Assembly (NCBI RefSeq): GCF_001611675.1
Contig: NZ_CP014766.1
Span: 310,001-374,000, forward strand
Length of the DNA: 64,000 nucleotides
DNA from: Pontibacter akesuensis
GTDB lineage: Bacteria > Bacteroidota > Bacteroidia > Cytophagales > Hymenobacteraceae
Direction: 5' to 3'
Part shown: positions 40,866-49,809 of the stretch, piece after piece
Numbering within the stretch: position 1 is the first letter of the stretch
How the letters are laid out: every line of letters begins with the position of its first letter
The notes under the pieces: model-generated
Told to the model about the DNA's origin: nothing
What the model saw: the letters and a program-made list of their open reading frames with translations, nothing else
Databases searched by the model: none
Made by a program: the position numbers and the translations under genes

Positions 40866-43469
40866 ATGAAAAAGACAAAAAGACACTTACTTATAGCCAG
40901 CATCGCCTTGCTGGGCGCTGGCAGCCTTGGCTCGTGCAGCAAACCGACAGCAACATCCAACTCCGCTTTGCCTGTTGAAGCCGGTGTATCTGCGGAGCTG
41001 GCCACGTATCGCAAGCAGGTGCTTAGCCAGATCGCCTACAACATCAGCTTGACTATTCCTGCATCGAAACAGGAGCCGATCCTAGGAAACGAAACCATTA
41101 CATTCCGGCTGTCAGACAACAGCCAGCCGCTGCAGCTCGACTTTAAAGAGCAGCCCGATCATCTGAAACAAGTATGGGTGAACGGCAAAAAGATAGCGGC
41201 AAGTATAAACCAGGAGCATATTGTGCTTCCTGCAGAGCACCTGAAGAAAGGAGAAAATGAGGTAAAGGTGGAGTTTATTGCCGGCGACCTATCGCTGAAC
41301 CGCAACCCCGATTACCTCTACACGCTGCTCGTGCCCGACCGTGCCCGCACCGTGCTGCCTGTGTTCGACCAGCCTAACCTGAAGGCCACCTTCAAACTTT
41401 CGCTGACAATGCCAAGGGAATGGAACGCGCTAGCGAATGGAATTTTGCAGGATTCAACAGTGTCGGGGCAAGCCAAGACCTATACATTTGCCACGTCCGA
41501 CACCATTCCTACTTACCTTTTCTCTTTTGCTGCAGGCGAGTTCAAGCACCTGCAGCGCGACATGAAAGGGACGACCATGCACTTTTACCACCGCGAAACC
41601 GATACCTCTAAAATAAAGGAAAGCCTGGACCCGATCTTCAACATCCACCAGGAGGCCCTCACCTTCCTGGAAGATTATACCCAGATTCCGTACCCGTTTC
41701 AGAAGTTTGACTTTGTGGCAATTCCCGATTTCCAGTATGGCGGCATGGAACATGTGGGAGCAATACAGTATAAAGCCTCTAGTTTATTCCTGGATGAGGG
41801 CGCAACCAAAGACCAGAAAATCTCCCGCTCCAACCTGATTGCGCATGAAACGGCCCACATGTGGTTTGGGGATTTGGTAACGATGCAGTGGTTTAACGAT
41901 GTGTGGATGAAGGAAGTATTTGCCAACTTTATGGCCGACAAAATCACGCAGGTGGCCCTCGAGGATTCCAATTTTGACATGAAGTTTCTGGTCGATCATT
42001 TCCCGGCCGCCTACAGCATCGACCGCACCACCGGGGCCAATCCTATCCGGCAGCCGCTCGACAACCTGAACAATGCCGGCTCGCTTTACGGCAGCATCAT
42101 CTACCACAAAGCCCCGATTATGATGCGCCAGTTAGAGCGATTGATGGGCGAAGCAGAATTTAAAAAGGGCCTGCAGGAGTACCTGAAAACTTACGCCTTC
42201 CAAAACGCCACCTGGCCCGACCTAATCAAAATTCTGGATGCCCGCACCCCCGCTGACCTGCAGCAGTGGAACCAGGTGTGGGTTAACGAGCCGGGCCGCC
42301 CGATAATCAGCCACAACCTTGAAACCGACAATGGAAAAATAAAGGCACTGACGGTAAAGCAGCGAGGCGAAGATGGATCAGACAGAATATGGCCACAGTT
42401 CTTCGAGGTAGCGCTTGTTTACCCGAACCGAGTGGAGGAACTGACGGTGGACATGACCAAAAGCGAAGTGGCCGTGCCGGAAGCCGTGGGCAAGGAAGTG
42501 CCGCTGTATATACTTTTCAACTCCTCAGGCCAAGGCTACGGCGTGTTTCCGGTAGAGGACGATATGCTGCAGCACCTGTACAAACTGGAGAATCCGGTGC
42601 AGCGCGCCTCGGCCTACATCAACCTGTACGAGAACATGCTGAACGGGCGCGAGATCAGCCCTACCGAACTGCTAGCCTTTTACCAGCAGGGCCTCACAAA
42701 GGAGCAGGAAGAGCTGAACATCAAGCTCATCACCGGCCAAGTGGGCGACATCTTCTGGCAGTTGCTCACGCCGACTCAGCGCCAGGCGTATGCCGCTGAA
42801 CTGGAGCAAAGCTTGTGGCAAGCTATGCAGCAGCAACAGGCTGCCAACGTGAAAAAGCTGCTCTTTAAAACCTACCAAAGTATAACTCTCACGCAGCAGG
42901 CACAGGACAGGCTGTACACCATCTGGAAGGAGCAGAAAGCCCCTGCCGGTGTAAAGCTGAATGAGGATGATTATACCTCGCTGGCCCTTGCGCTGGCCGT
43001 TCGCGATTACCGTAGCGATATCCTGCAGCAGCAATTAGCCCGCATCCAGAACCCCGACCGGAAAAAGCGGCTGGAGTTTATGATGCCGGCTTTGTCTTCT
43101 AAGGTACAGGAGCGGGATGCCTTTTTTGCCTCTTTAGCTGATGCCGAAAACCGCGAGAAAGAATCTTGGGTTGCCTCAGCTTTGGGCTATCTGCATCACC
43201 CACTGCGTGCACAGGCTTCGGGAAAATACCTACCCAAGAGCCTGGAACTGCTGGAGGAGATTCAGCAGACAGGCGATATATTCTTTCCTTTTAATTGGCT
43301 CAGCGCCACCCTCGGCTCTTACCAGTCGCCAGAGGCAGCCAAGGTAGTGCGCGATTTTCTCACAGCAAACCCCGACTACAACCCAAAGCTAAGAGCAAAG
43401 ATCCTGCAGGCGGCAGATGGCTTGTTCCGTGCTGTGAAACTGGTGACGACACAGCAAACTGGCAGCTAG
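40866..43469 (+). CDS. M1 family aminopeptidase lipoprotein
   Basis: Start chosen at 40866 because MKKTKRHLLIASIALLGAGS followed by the lipobox LGSC makes a lipoprotein signal; an in-frame ATG at 40752 adds 38 residues that fit no signal. The protein has 867 residues. The M1 catalytic site is HETAHMWFGDLVTMQWFND near residue 300, with zinc ligands His, His and Glu of WMKEVFANF. The exopeptidase loop reads GGMEH instead of GAMEN (YGGMEHVGAI). An ERAP1-like C-terminal helical domain fills about 520-860. TATATTTG lies right before the start (40852-40859). A long terminator follows. It probably trims peptides at the outer membrane or in the periplasm. Confidence 0.92.
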   Translation: MKKTKRHLLIASIALLGAGSLGSCSKPTATSNSALPVEAGVSAELATYRKQVLSQIAYNISLTIPASKQEPILGNETITFRLSDNSQPLQLDFKEQPDHLKQVWVNGKKIAASINQEHIVLPAEHLKKGENEVKVEFIAGDLSLNRNPDYLYTLLVPDRARTVLPVFDQPNLKATFKLSLTMPREWNALANGILQDSTVSGQAKTYTFATSDTIPTYLFSFAAGEFKHLQRDMKGTTMHFYHRETDTSKIKESLDPIFNIHQEALTFLEDYTQIPYPFQKFDFVAIPDFQYGGMEHVGAIQYKASSLFLDEGATKDQKISRSNLIAHETAHMWFGDLVTMQWFNDVWMKEVFANFMADKITQVALEDSNFDMKFLVDHFPAAYSIDRTTGANPIRQPLDNLNNAGSLYGSIIYHKAPIMMRQLERLMGEAEFKKGLQEYLKTYAFQNATWPDLIKILDARTPADLQQWNQVWVNEPGRPIISHNLETDNGKIKALTVKQRGEDGSDRIWPQFFEVALVYPNRVEELTVDMTKSEVAVPEAVGKEVPLYILFNSSGQGYGVFPVEDDMLQHLYKLENPVQRASAYINLYENMLNGREISPTELLAFYQQGLTKEQEELNIKLITGQVGDIFWQLLTPTQRQAYAAELEQSLWQAMQQQQAANVKKLLFKTYQSITLTQQAQDRLYTIWKEQKAPAGVKLNEDDYTSLALALAVRDYRSDILQQQLARIQNPDRKKRLEFMMPALSSKVQERDAFFASLADAENREKESWVASALGYLHHPLRAQASGKYLPKSLELLEEIQQTGDIFFPFNWLSATLGSYQSPEAAKVVRDFLTANPDYNPKLRAKILQAADGLFRAVKLVTTQQTGS

Positions 43470-43482
43470 TTTATACTTGCAG

Positions 43483-43527
43483 TACATGCAAAAGGGGAAG
43501 CCAAATTGACTTCCCCTTTTGCATGTA
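43483..43527. terminator. Terminator after the M1 aminopeptidase
   Basis: TACATGCAAAAGGGGAAG (43483-43500) pairs perfectly over 18 bp with 43510-43527 around a 9-nt loop. The internal CTTCCCCTTTT on the 3' side serves as the U-rich part. It lies 13 nt after the stop. Confidence 0.85.
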
Positions 43528-43638
43528 CATCCTATTCAAATTTGATTCCCATCCGCCTGGCTGCTTTGCACAGCAAATGATACTTGCTTCAAATAAGAAT
43601 GAAGGGTTTTTTTAGCTGTATAAGTTGTTTCTCTTTCC

Positions 43639-43707
43639 TGTCATTTCGACGAAAGGAGAGATCTTTACATGATTCCAGATAGATTTCTCGCCTTGCTCGA
43701 AATGACA
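43639..43707. repeat. REP-like inverted repeat, GTCATTTCGA family
   Basis: TGTCATTTCGA (43639-43649) and TCGAAATGACA (43697-43707) are exact inverted copies around a 47-nt centre that includes GAGAGATCTTTAC and AGATTTCTC. The same family occurs at 55271-55378. Confidence 0.85.
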
Positions 43708-43774
43708 TTGGTAAATACAGGTTGAAATTTACTTGATTGACGGATCGGCGTCAGAAGAAACCAAACTCATCTAC

Positions 43775-43815
43775 AAAACAGAAAAGGCCCGGCAAAACCG
43801 GGCCTTTTCTGTTTT
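43775..43815. terminator. Terminator of the secreted nuclease gene
   Basis: AAAACAGAAAAGGCCCGG (43775-43792) pairs perfectly with 43798-43815; loop of 5 nt. It lies 13 nt past the minus-strand stop. The A/U tracts flank the stem on both sides, so it can work in either direction. Confidence 0.95.
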
Positions 43816-43828
43816 ATATTAGTAGCTT

Positions 43829-46800
43829 TTATTGCTTGATAATGCGAACTGTCTGGCTGTTGTTCTGGCTGATTACCTTCAGGTAATACAGGCCTGCCTT
43901 CAGGCGGTTGCTGTTCAAGTCGAGCTTAAAGCTGCCGTCTTTAGTGCTGATCTGCTTGCTCAGTACCTCATTGCTGAAGTGGTCATAAAGCACTACCTGC
44001 ACATCGCCATTCACCATACCTTCAATCTTCACCTCAGCGAAGTCCTTCAGTGGGTTCGGGTAAACAGTTATTGAGAATGGCATAGAAGGTGCCGGCTCCA
44101 CGGCTTCCTCGCCGCAGGCTACTGTACCACAGCTACCAAGGGTTGCGCCAAGTTTCAGCATCGGTTCCACTGCCTGTACCGGCACACATAGCGTGCGTGC
44201 ACTTTCCATGGAGCGTCCCGGAGGTCTGAAGCAAATTTCCACCATCGGAGTGCGTGCGTTTTTCGTGCAGACAACATTCACCACACAAACCTGTACTTCA
44301 TCCGTTCCCGTGCGTCCGTTGCTGTCTGTTACCGTTACCGTGTAGGTTGTGGTTTCATCAGGGCATACTTGTATGCTCTGGCCGGTCTGGCCGTTGCTCC
44401 AGGTGTAGGTATACATGCCTGATCCATCAGTCGGCGTGCTGGCGGTAAGCGTAGCACAAGCCTGTGGTGCATAGCCAAAGTATACGGTCTGGTTGGTGCC
44501 GGCATCCACTACTAATGGCGCAGGTGCCGTTAACTCAAACCGCACCAGTACCGGCAGGTGGTCAGAGGTCGTGTTTCCGTAATTCTCGATGTAGGAGAAA
44601 GGAATTATAAGTCGCTCTGACCCTTCAATATACTCCTCATAAAGCTCGTCGCTGATGGTGATGTGGTCGATTACGTTCTCCTGTGTGATGTAAGAGCGCA
44701 GGCCCGCCTCGCTAAGCGAAAGAGTCACTACATCGTAATCTATATCCTGCACAAACAACTGGTATACAGTTTCGCCGCTGCCAATTGAGGCATCCACGTC
44801 ATCGTTGTAATCACCCAGAAGTATGAGGTTTGCGTTGGCGTAGTGCGTGTCCAATGAGTCTTTCAGCACCTGCACATCGTAAGCACGGCGGGCCAGGTCG
44901 TTGTTGTTCGAGCCTGATTTTGCGTGGATGTTGATGAGCTGGATACGCTCCGTCACGCCGTTGATCGTCGCATCCACCGTAACCATGTAAGGCAGGCGGC
45001 CACTCGACCAGAACGAGGATGCCTCGCCAGACGGATAGTTATTGAGCAGGTCCGTCTGACCAGCGCGGGCGGCATCGTACAGTTCCTCAAACAGCACACG
45101 CTCATCCACCACAGTCACTACCTCGGTGTTATAGATAAAGCACAGCTTCTGCGCCGGGAAGTTCGGATCTTCTCCATTGAAGGAATAGGAATAACGATCA
45201 GAGCAGATCCGGGCGTAACCGGGAAGCATGTCCACGAGTTGCTGCAGCTGGTTCTCATCCGAAACTTCCTGCACTGCAATGATATCGGCACGGATGCTAT
45301 CGAGCAATTCAGCGGCATTCTGCAGCTGCAGCAACTCATTGTTCGGGCCGAAATCTTTTTGCGTAGCGCCAAAGAACTCCATGTTCCAGCTCATCACATC
45401 CAGCGTCTGGGCAACCGGAATATCGCTTCCGGCTTGCACGTAGGCTTCTGTGCCTGGCAAATCAGCCATAAAGCGCGGCAACAGCTGCAGGCTTCCCCTG
45501 AAGCTGCTCACGATACCCGTTATGGTTACCGGCTCCTGTGGCTTCAGGCGGCCTACCAGGTCTTCCACATCGCCATCAATGCGGAGGGCTACAGTGCCTG
45601 TGCCGTCCGTTATCTCATAGTTGCTATCCGGGAAAAGCAGGCCTTCCGGGTCCGTAAATGAAATACCAGGTATGGTTACCAGCATGCCTTCATACTGGTT
45701 CAGGTCTGCAATGGTGGTTGTTATTGGTGCCAGCGTGGTGGTAGCCGGTCCGAAACTTTCGATGGAAGTGATGTTCACTAACTCCGGCATCTGGTTGAAC
45801 AGCTCCACAGAGGCCGTGATCTGGATAGAATCGCCAATAGCAAAGGCTCCGTCTCCATGCACCTGCGGATCAAACACAGCGATACCCGCCGTGGCATCCT
45901 GCAGGTAAGCCGGGCCGCCAAACTGGTTGGTAGCCGTTAACACACCGCTTACTGTTACGACCGTACCAACAGGCAATGTTCTGGCTTCGGCTATACTTCC
46001 CTCTACCGGTACTTCCGGCTCTGGCTCCTGGGTGCTGCCGCCAAAGCTTTGGCCAGTGTTGATCAGGTTATAGGTGCTTGTAATCGGGCCACCCCAGGTA
46101 AAGTCGGCATAGCTGGTACCGGTACCGGTTAGCTGGAGCGAGTAGTTAAGCGGTGTGGAGCTGCTTTCCATTACACCGATATCTTCGCTGGTCACACCTG
46201 CTGCAAGACCATCGGTTGCCGTAAAAGAGCCCTCATAGCTAAGGAACTGTACTACTTCGCCATCTGGGTTGATCAAGGCAACACCATCAGGTGCGCCATT
46301 CTGCAAGCCGGTAATTGCGAAGAAAAGAGTGCCATAGCCATTATCCTGATTCGGAATGGTACCGCTAAGTTCTAGGGCGGAGTAAGCTGTGCCGCCATTG
46401 CCGTTGTAGAGTACCAACTGCCAGCCGCTTAAATCAGCGCCTGCATTGCCCGCTATTTCTACTCCCTCACCGGCATCTGCGCCGTCATTATCATAATGCA
46501 GCTCGTTGATGAACACCACATCCTGAAGCGGCAGAAATGTCTGTCCATTGTTTACTTCGTCATAAGTAGCAGTGCTGCTGGCAGCCCAGGTAAAGGCATC
46601 ATAAGATGAGCCTGAGCCAGTCAGTTGCAGCGAGTAGCCGGTAGGAGAATCGCCTGCCTCTGCCACACCGATGTCTTCACTCATCATGCCATCGGCAGGG
46701 CCTCCCACAGCCGCAAAGGCTCCTTCATAGCTTAAAAACTGCACGACCTGGCCCTCAGAATTTACCAGCGCAATACCGTCCGGAGAACCGTTCTGCAATC

Positions 46801-47638
46801 CTGGAATTGGAAAAAATACTGTCCCGAAACCTGACTGCTGATTCGGAATAACACCACTCAGGCTTGTGGTGCTGTAGTTGGCGCCGCCGTTGCCATTATA
46901 TCCCACGAGCTGCCAACCCTCCAGGTTAGTGCCGGCAAGACCTGCAATCTCAACGCCCTCTCCCGTATCCGTGCTGGCGTTATCGTAATGCAGCTCGTTG
47001 ATGAAAACAAGCGTGATGGCTGGTTCAGGTTCAGGCTCTGGTTCAGGCTCCGGATCTGGAGTGCCCCCACCCAACGGAAATACCTGGTTGTTATTTATCT
47101 CGCCGAAAGTGCTGGTTGCTGCTTCCTGCCAAGTGAAATCTGCAGAGGCGTTCCCATCGTCAATGTTTCCCAGTTGCAGGGAATAACCGGCTGGCGTTGT
47201 ACTGCTTTCGCTCACACCGATATCCTCGCTCGTCATGCCGCTGGCCGGCCCGTTAACTGCGGTAAGTGTGCCCTCGTAACTCAGGAACTGCACCACCTCG
47301 CCTGCTGCGTTTACCAAAGCAATGGCGTCTGGTGATCCATTCTGAATGCCTGGCGTGTTTACTGATAAAAACCCGTAAGAGATGGAAGATGCCGGAACCG
47401 CACCAGTTAAGGGTATGGTTTGGTAAGTTTCGTTATTGGAACCGTTGTAGAGTACAAGGCTCCAGCCAGTCAGATCGGTGCCGCTGGGAGCGGCAATTTC
47501 AACGGCTTCGCCGGAATCTGTACCGTCATTGTCGTAGTGGATTTCGTTGATGAATACTTGCTGAGCCATTGCTGCCGTAGAAAAGAACAAACAGACCAGA
47601 AAACTCAGCAGCCGAAGCGGGAGTAATTTTTTTTTCAT
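43829..47638 (-). CDS. Large secreted nuclease: three lamin-tail domains, OB-fold, EEP nuclease, T9SS tail
   Basis: 1269 residues. A signal peptide (MKKKLLPLRLLSFLVCLFFS) precedes three homologous lamin-tail-like domains of about 165 residues each (about 28-190, 208-370, 374-535), each opening with VFINE(I/L)HYDN and containing QFLSYEG. A Pro-Glu linker separates the first two. An OB-fold/DUF5689-like region (about 550-735) is followed by an endonuclease/exonuclease/phosphatase domain (about 745-1040) with SWNMEFFG, AVQEVSDENQ, LLGDYNDD and SDHLPVLV as catalytic landmarks. An Ig-like domain (about 1050-1120), a Cys-rich linker and a T9SS type A sorting tail (ITVYPNPL to the end) complete it. 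Likely role: cell-surface or secreted DNase for nutrient scavenging. Confidence 0.9.
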   Translation of the reverse strand: MKKKLLPLRLLSFLVCLFFSTAAMAQQVFINEIHYDNDGTDSGEAVEIAAPSGTDLTGWSLVLYNGSNNETYQTIPLTGAVPASSISYGFLSVNTPGIQNGSPDAIALVNAAGEVVQFLSYEGTLTAVNGPASGMTSEDIGVSESSTTPAGYSLQLGNIDDGNASADFTWQEAATSTFGEINNNQVFPLGGGTPDPEPEPEPEPEPAITLVFINELHYDNASTDTGEGVEIAGLAGTNLEGWQLVGYNGNGGANYSTTSLSGVIPNQQSGFGTVFFPIPGLQNGSPDGIALVNSEGQVVQFLSYEGAFAAVGGPADGMMSEDIGVAEAGDSPTGYSLQLTGSGSSYDAFTWAASSTATYDEVNNGQTFLPLQDVVFINELHYDNDGADAGEGVEIAGNAGADLSGWQLVLYNGNGGTAYSALELSGTIPNQDNGYGTLFFAITGLQNGAPDGVALINPDGEVVQFLSYEGSFTATDGLAAGVTSEDIGVMESSSTPLNYSLQLTGTGTSYADFTWGGPITSTYNLINTGQSFGGSTQEPEPEVPVEGSIAEARTLPVGTVVTVSGVLTATNQFGGPAYLQDATAGIAVFDPQVHGDGAFAIGDSIQITASVELFNQMPELVNITSIESFGPATTTLAPITTTIADLNQYEGMLVTIPGISFTDPEGLLFPDSNYEITDGTGTVALRIDGDVEDLVGRLKPQEPVTITGIVSSFRGSLQLLPRFMADLPGTEAYVQAGSDIPVAQTLDVMSWNMEFFGATQKDFGPNNELLQLQNAAELLDSIRADIIAVQEVSDENQLQQLVDMLPGYARICSDRYSYSFNGEDPNFPAQKLCFIYNTEVVTVVDERVLFEELYDAARAGQTDLLNNYPSGEASSFWSSGRLPYMVTVDATINGVTERIQLINIHAKSGSNNNDLARRAYDVQVLKDSLDTHYANANLILLGDYNDDVDASIGSGETVYQLFVQDIDYDVVTLSLSEAGLRSYITQENVIDHITISDELYEEYIEGSERLIIPFSYIENYGNTTSDHLPVLVRFELTAPAPLVVDAGTNQTVYFGYAPQACATLTASTPTDGSGMYTYTWSNGQTGQSIQVCPDETTTYTVTVTDSNGRTGTDEVQVCVVNVVCTKNARTPMVEICFRPPGRSMESARTLCVPVQAVEPMLKLGATLGSCGTVACGEEAVEPAPSMPFSITVYPNPLKDFAEVKIEGMVNGDVQVVLYDHFSNEVLSKQISTKDGSFKLDLNSNRLKAGLYYLKVISQNNSQTVRIIKQ

Positions 47639-47835
47639 GCGTAAGAGAGGTATAAGTATGAGTAAAAAAGAAATTACACGTCAGCTTACTACAACCCATC
47701 CACCTTCATCACTACCAACACGTTACGGCTATAGCACCCTTGCTTTTACTGCATCCCGGCACTTTAGTTCCCCCGAATCTATTTCCTTTATGTTAAGAAA
47801 CGAGTCTTCAGTGTGGAGCATACTTTCCTGTATGC

Positions 47836-47873
47836 AAAAAGCCGCCTCTCCTTTGCAGGAGGGGCGGCTTTTT
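47836..47873 (-). terminator. Terminator of the pyruvate dehydrogenase E2 gene
   Basis: AAAAAGCCGCC (47836-47846) pairs with GGCGGCTTTTT (47863-47873), and TCCT/AGGA extends the stem inward. It lies 22 nt past the E2 stop on the minus strand, where the stem is followed by T-rich sequence. Confidence 0.85.
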
Positions 47874-47894
47874 AGGCGGGTACATACCATTATT

Positions 47895-49598
47895 TTAAAC
47901 CAGTATCCTTACCGGGTTTTCCAGCAGGTTCTTGAACGTCTGCAGGAAGGCTGATCCTACTGCGCCGTCTACTACACGGTGGTCGCACGACAGGGTTACC
48001 TTCATCACGTTGCCAATCTGGATATTACCGTTCTTCACCACCGGTGTCTGCTTGATGCCTCCAACTGCCATGATACAGGCATCTGGTGGGTTGATGATGG
48101 CTGTGAACTCTTCGATACCGAACATGCCCAGGTTGGAGATGGTGAAGGTGTTGCCTTCCCAATCCGACGGCTGCAGTTTCTTTGTTTTGGCTTTGCCACC
48201 CAGATCCTTCACCTCTGCGGAGATGGCAGAAAGTGACTTGAAATCAGCATTGCGTACCACCGGCACCAGTAGCCCTTCTTCTACCGCTACCGCCACACCG
48301 ATGTTAATGTGCTTGTTGTAACGAATCTTATCGCCCAGCCACGAAGAGTTTACTGCTGGGTGCTGGCGCAGTGCCGCAGCCGCAGCCTTAATAACTAAGT
48401 CGTTGAACGATACCTTCACCGGTGAAACCTCGTTGATGCTGGCGCGGGCCTCAATGGCTTTGTCCATATCGATTTCCATGGTCAGGTAGAAGTGCGGCGC
48501 AGAGAATTTGCTCTCGGCCAGACGGCGGGCAATTACTTTGCGCATCTGCGATACTGCTACTTCTTCGTAGGCATCGGCTGGTGCACCCGGTATGGCAGCG
48601 GCAGGTGCCGAAGCAACCTGTGGCGCCGACGCCTGCTGTGGTGCTGCAGATGGGGTGAATTCTTCCACATCGCGCAACACAATACGACCACCCTCGCCCG
48701 ATCCTTTGATCTGAGACAGGTTATAGCCTTTCTCCTGAGCCACGCGCTTGGCCAGTGGAGAAGCCTTTATACGGCCACCGTCAGCCCTGGTGTCTCCACC
48801 TGCATGCCCTGTGCTTTCAGCACCCGGCACTTTTGTTTCTTCTACTTTATCAGATGTGGCAGCGTCTACGCCTGCCTCTATGGCTTCATCCGTTTTGGCG
48901 TTCTCCTGCCGATCTTCCGTGTTAGAAGAGGCACCGCTCAGCAGGGCTTTGTAATCAGCGCCTTCCTCCCCAATGATGGCAATGATGGCATCCACTGCTA
49001 CAGAATCACCCTCGTTAACGCCCAGGTATAACAGCGTTCCGTCCTCGTACGACTCCAGTTCCATGGTAGCCTTGTCGGTCTCCACTTCTGCCAGTATATC
49101 GCCTGATTTTACTTTATCGCCTTGTTTCTTCTGCCAGCTTACAAGCACACCCTCTGTCATGGTGTCGCTCATCTTGGGCATGCGGATCACGTTGGCCTTG
49201 ATGTTGCTTGTATCGGCTACCTTGGCAGGAGCCTCCTCTTTGGAACCAACGGCTTTTGTTTCCTCTTTCTTTTCTTCTTTGGCTGCAGGCTTCTCTTCCG
49301 TTGCGGCAGGCTTTTCAGCACCGTTCTTCGCCCCATTCAGCAAGCCTGAGATATCCTCGCCTTCTTTTCCGATAATGGCGATCAGGGAATCAACCGGTAC
49401 AGAATCTCCCTTCTTTGGACCAATGTACAGCAGTGTGCCATCCTCGTACGATTCCAGTTCCATGGTGGCCTTGTCGGTCTCCACTTCTGCCAGTATATCG
49501 CCAGCGCTAACTTTGTCGCCCTCTTTTTTCAACCAAGATGCAATCACCCCCTCTGTCATCGTGTCACTCATCTTGGGCATTCTTATAACTTCAGCCAT
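47895..49598 (-). CDS. pdhC: Pyruvate dehydrogenase E2, dihydrolipoamide acetyltransferase, two lipoyl domains
   Basis: 567 residues. Two lipoyl domains (about 2-78 and 137-213), each with the lipoylated Lys in EVETDKATMELES. Flexible Lys/Glu/Ala-rich linkers separate them. An E3/E1-binding domain follows (about 278-315, KASPLAKRVAQEKGYNLS). The catalytic acetyltransferase domain (about 340-567) ends with the active-site His in SCDHRVVDGAVG. Together with E1 and E3 it makes acetyl-CoA from pyruvate. The two lipoyl-domain segments are nearly identical in DNA sequence. A near-ideal promoter precedes the gene, which appears monocistronic, so E1 and E3 must be encoded elsewhere. Confidence 0.95.
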   Translation of the reverse strand: MAEVIRMPKMSDTMTEGVIASWLKKEGDKVSAGDILAEVETDKATMELESYEDGTLLYIGPKKGDSVPVDSLIAIIGKEGEDISGLLNGAKNGAEKPAATEEKPAAKEEKKEETKAVGSKEEAPAKVADTSNIKANVIRMPKMSDTMTEGVLVSWQKKQGDKVKSGDILAEVETDKATMELESYEDGTLLYLGVNEGDSVAVDAIIAIIGEEGADYKALLSGASSNTEDRQENAKTDEAIEAGVDAATSDKVEETKVPGAESTGHAGGDTRADGGRIKASPLAKRVAQEKGYNLSQIKGSGEGGRIVLRDVEEFTPSAAPQQASAPQVASAPAAAIPGAPADAYEEVAVSQMRKVIARRLAESKFSAPHFYLTMEIDMDKAIEARASINEVSPVKVSFNDLVIKAAAAALRQHPAVNSSWLGDKIRYNKHINIGVAVAVEEGLLVPVVRNADFKSLSAISAEVKDLGGKAKTKKLQPSDWEGNTFTISNLGMFGIEEFTAIINPPDACIMAVGGIKQTPVVKNGNIQIGNVMKVTLSCDHRVVDGAVGSAFLQTFKNLLENPVRILV

Positions 49599-49644
49599 AA
49601 ATATCGTGTTGTTTGTTCGCCCAATAGGTCTTGTAATATCCGCC

Positions 49645-49675
49645 CAAAAATAGATGTAAAAACTTTTTATTCAAA
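49645..49675 (-). promoter_or_regulatory. Promoter for the pyruvate dehydrogenase E2 gene
   Basis: On the minus strand TTTG (49672-49675), a 19-nt spacer and TATTTTTG (49645-49652). Both boxes and the spacing match the Bacteroidota primary sigma factor consensus exactly. Predicted start near 49638, about 40 nt before the ATG. Confidence 0.82.
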
Positions 49676-49809
49676 CTATGCAGGCACACAAATGATGCGT
49701 AATGGCGTGAAAGCAAATTTTAGCATGGTGCTGCGTCTGCACGTACCTGTTACTGGGCAAGTTACGAAATCGAGTGTAATTAATAAAGTTAACGGAGATT
49801 AGTTCTGTG

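Larger units (their letters stand above)
43528..43828. other. Intergenic region between convergent genes
   Basis: 301 nt with no gene. It holds one REP-like inverted repeat (43639-43707) and the terminator of the nuclease gene (43775-43815). Nothing else is evident. Confidence 0.7.

Noticed and set aside
46990..47070. A Pro-Glu coding repeat that could be mistaken for a tandem repeat locus or CRISPR-like array
   Set aside because: It is a 6-bp codon pair repeat encoding a PEPEPE linker between lamin-tail domains, with no spacers.
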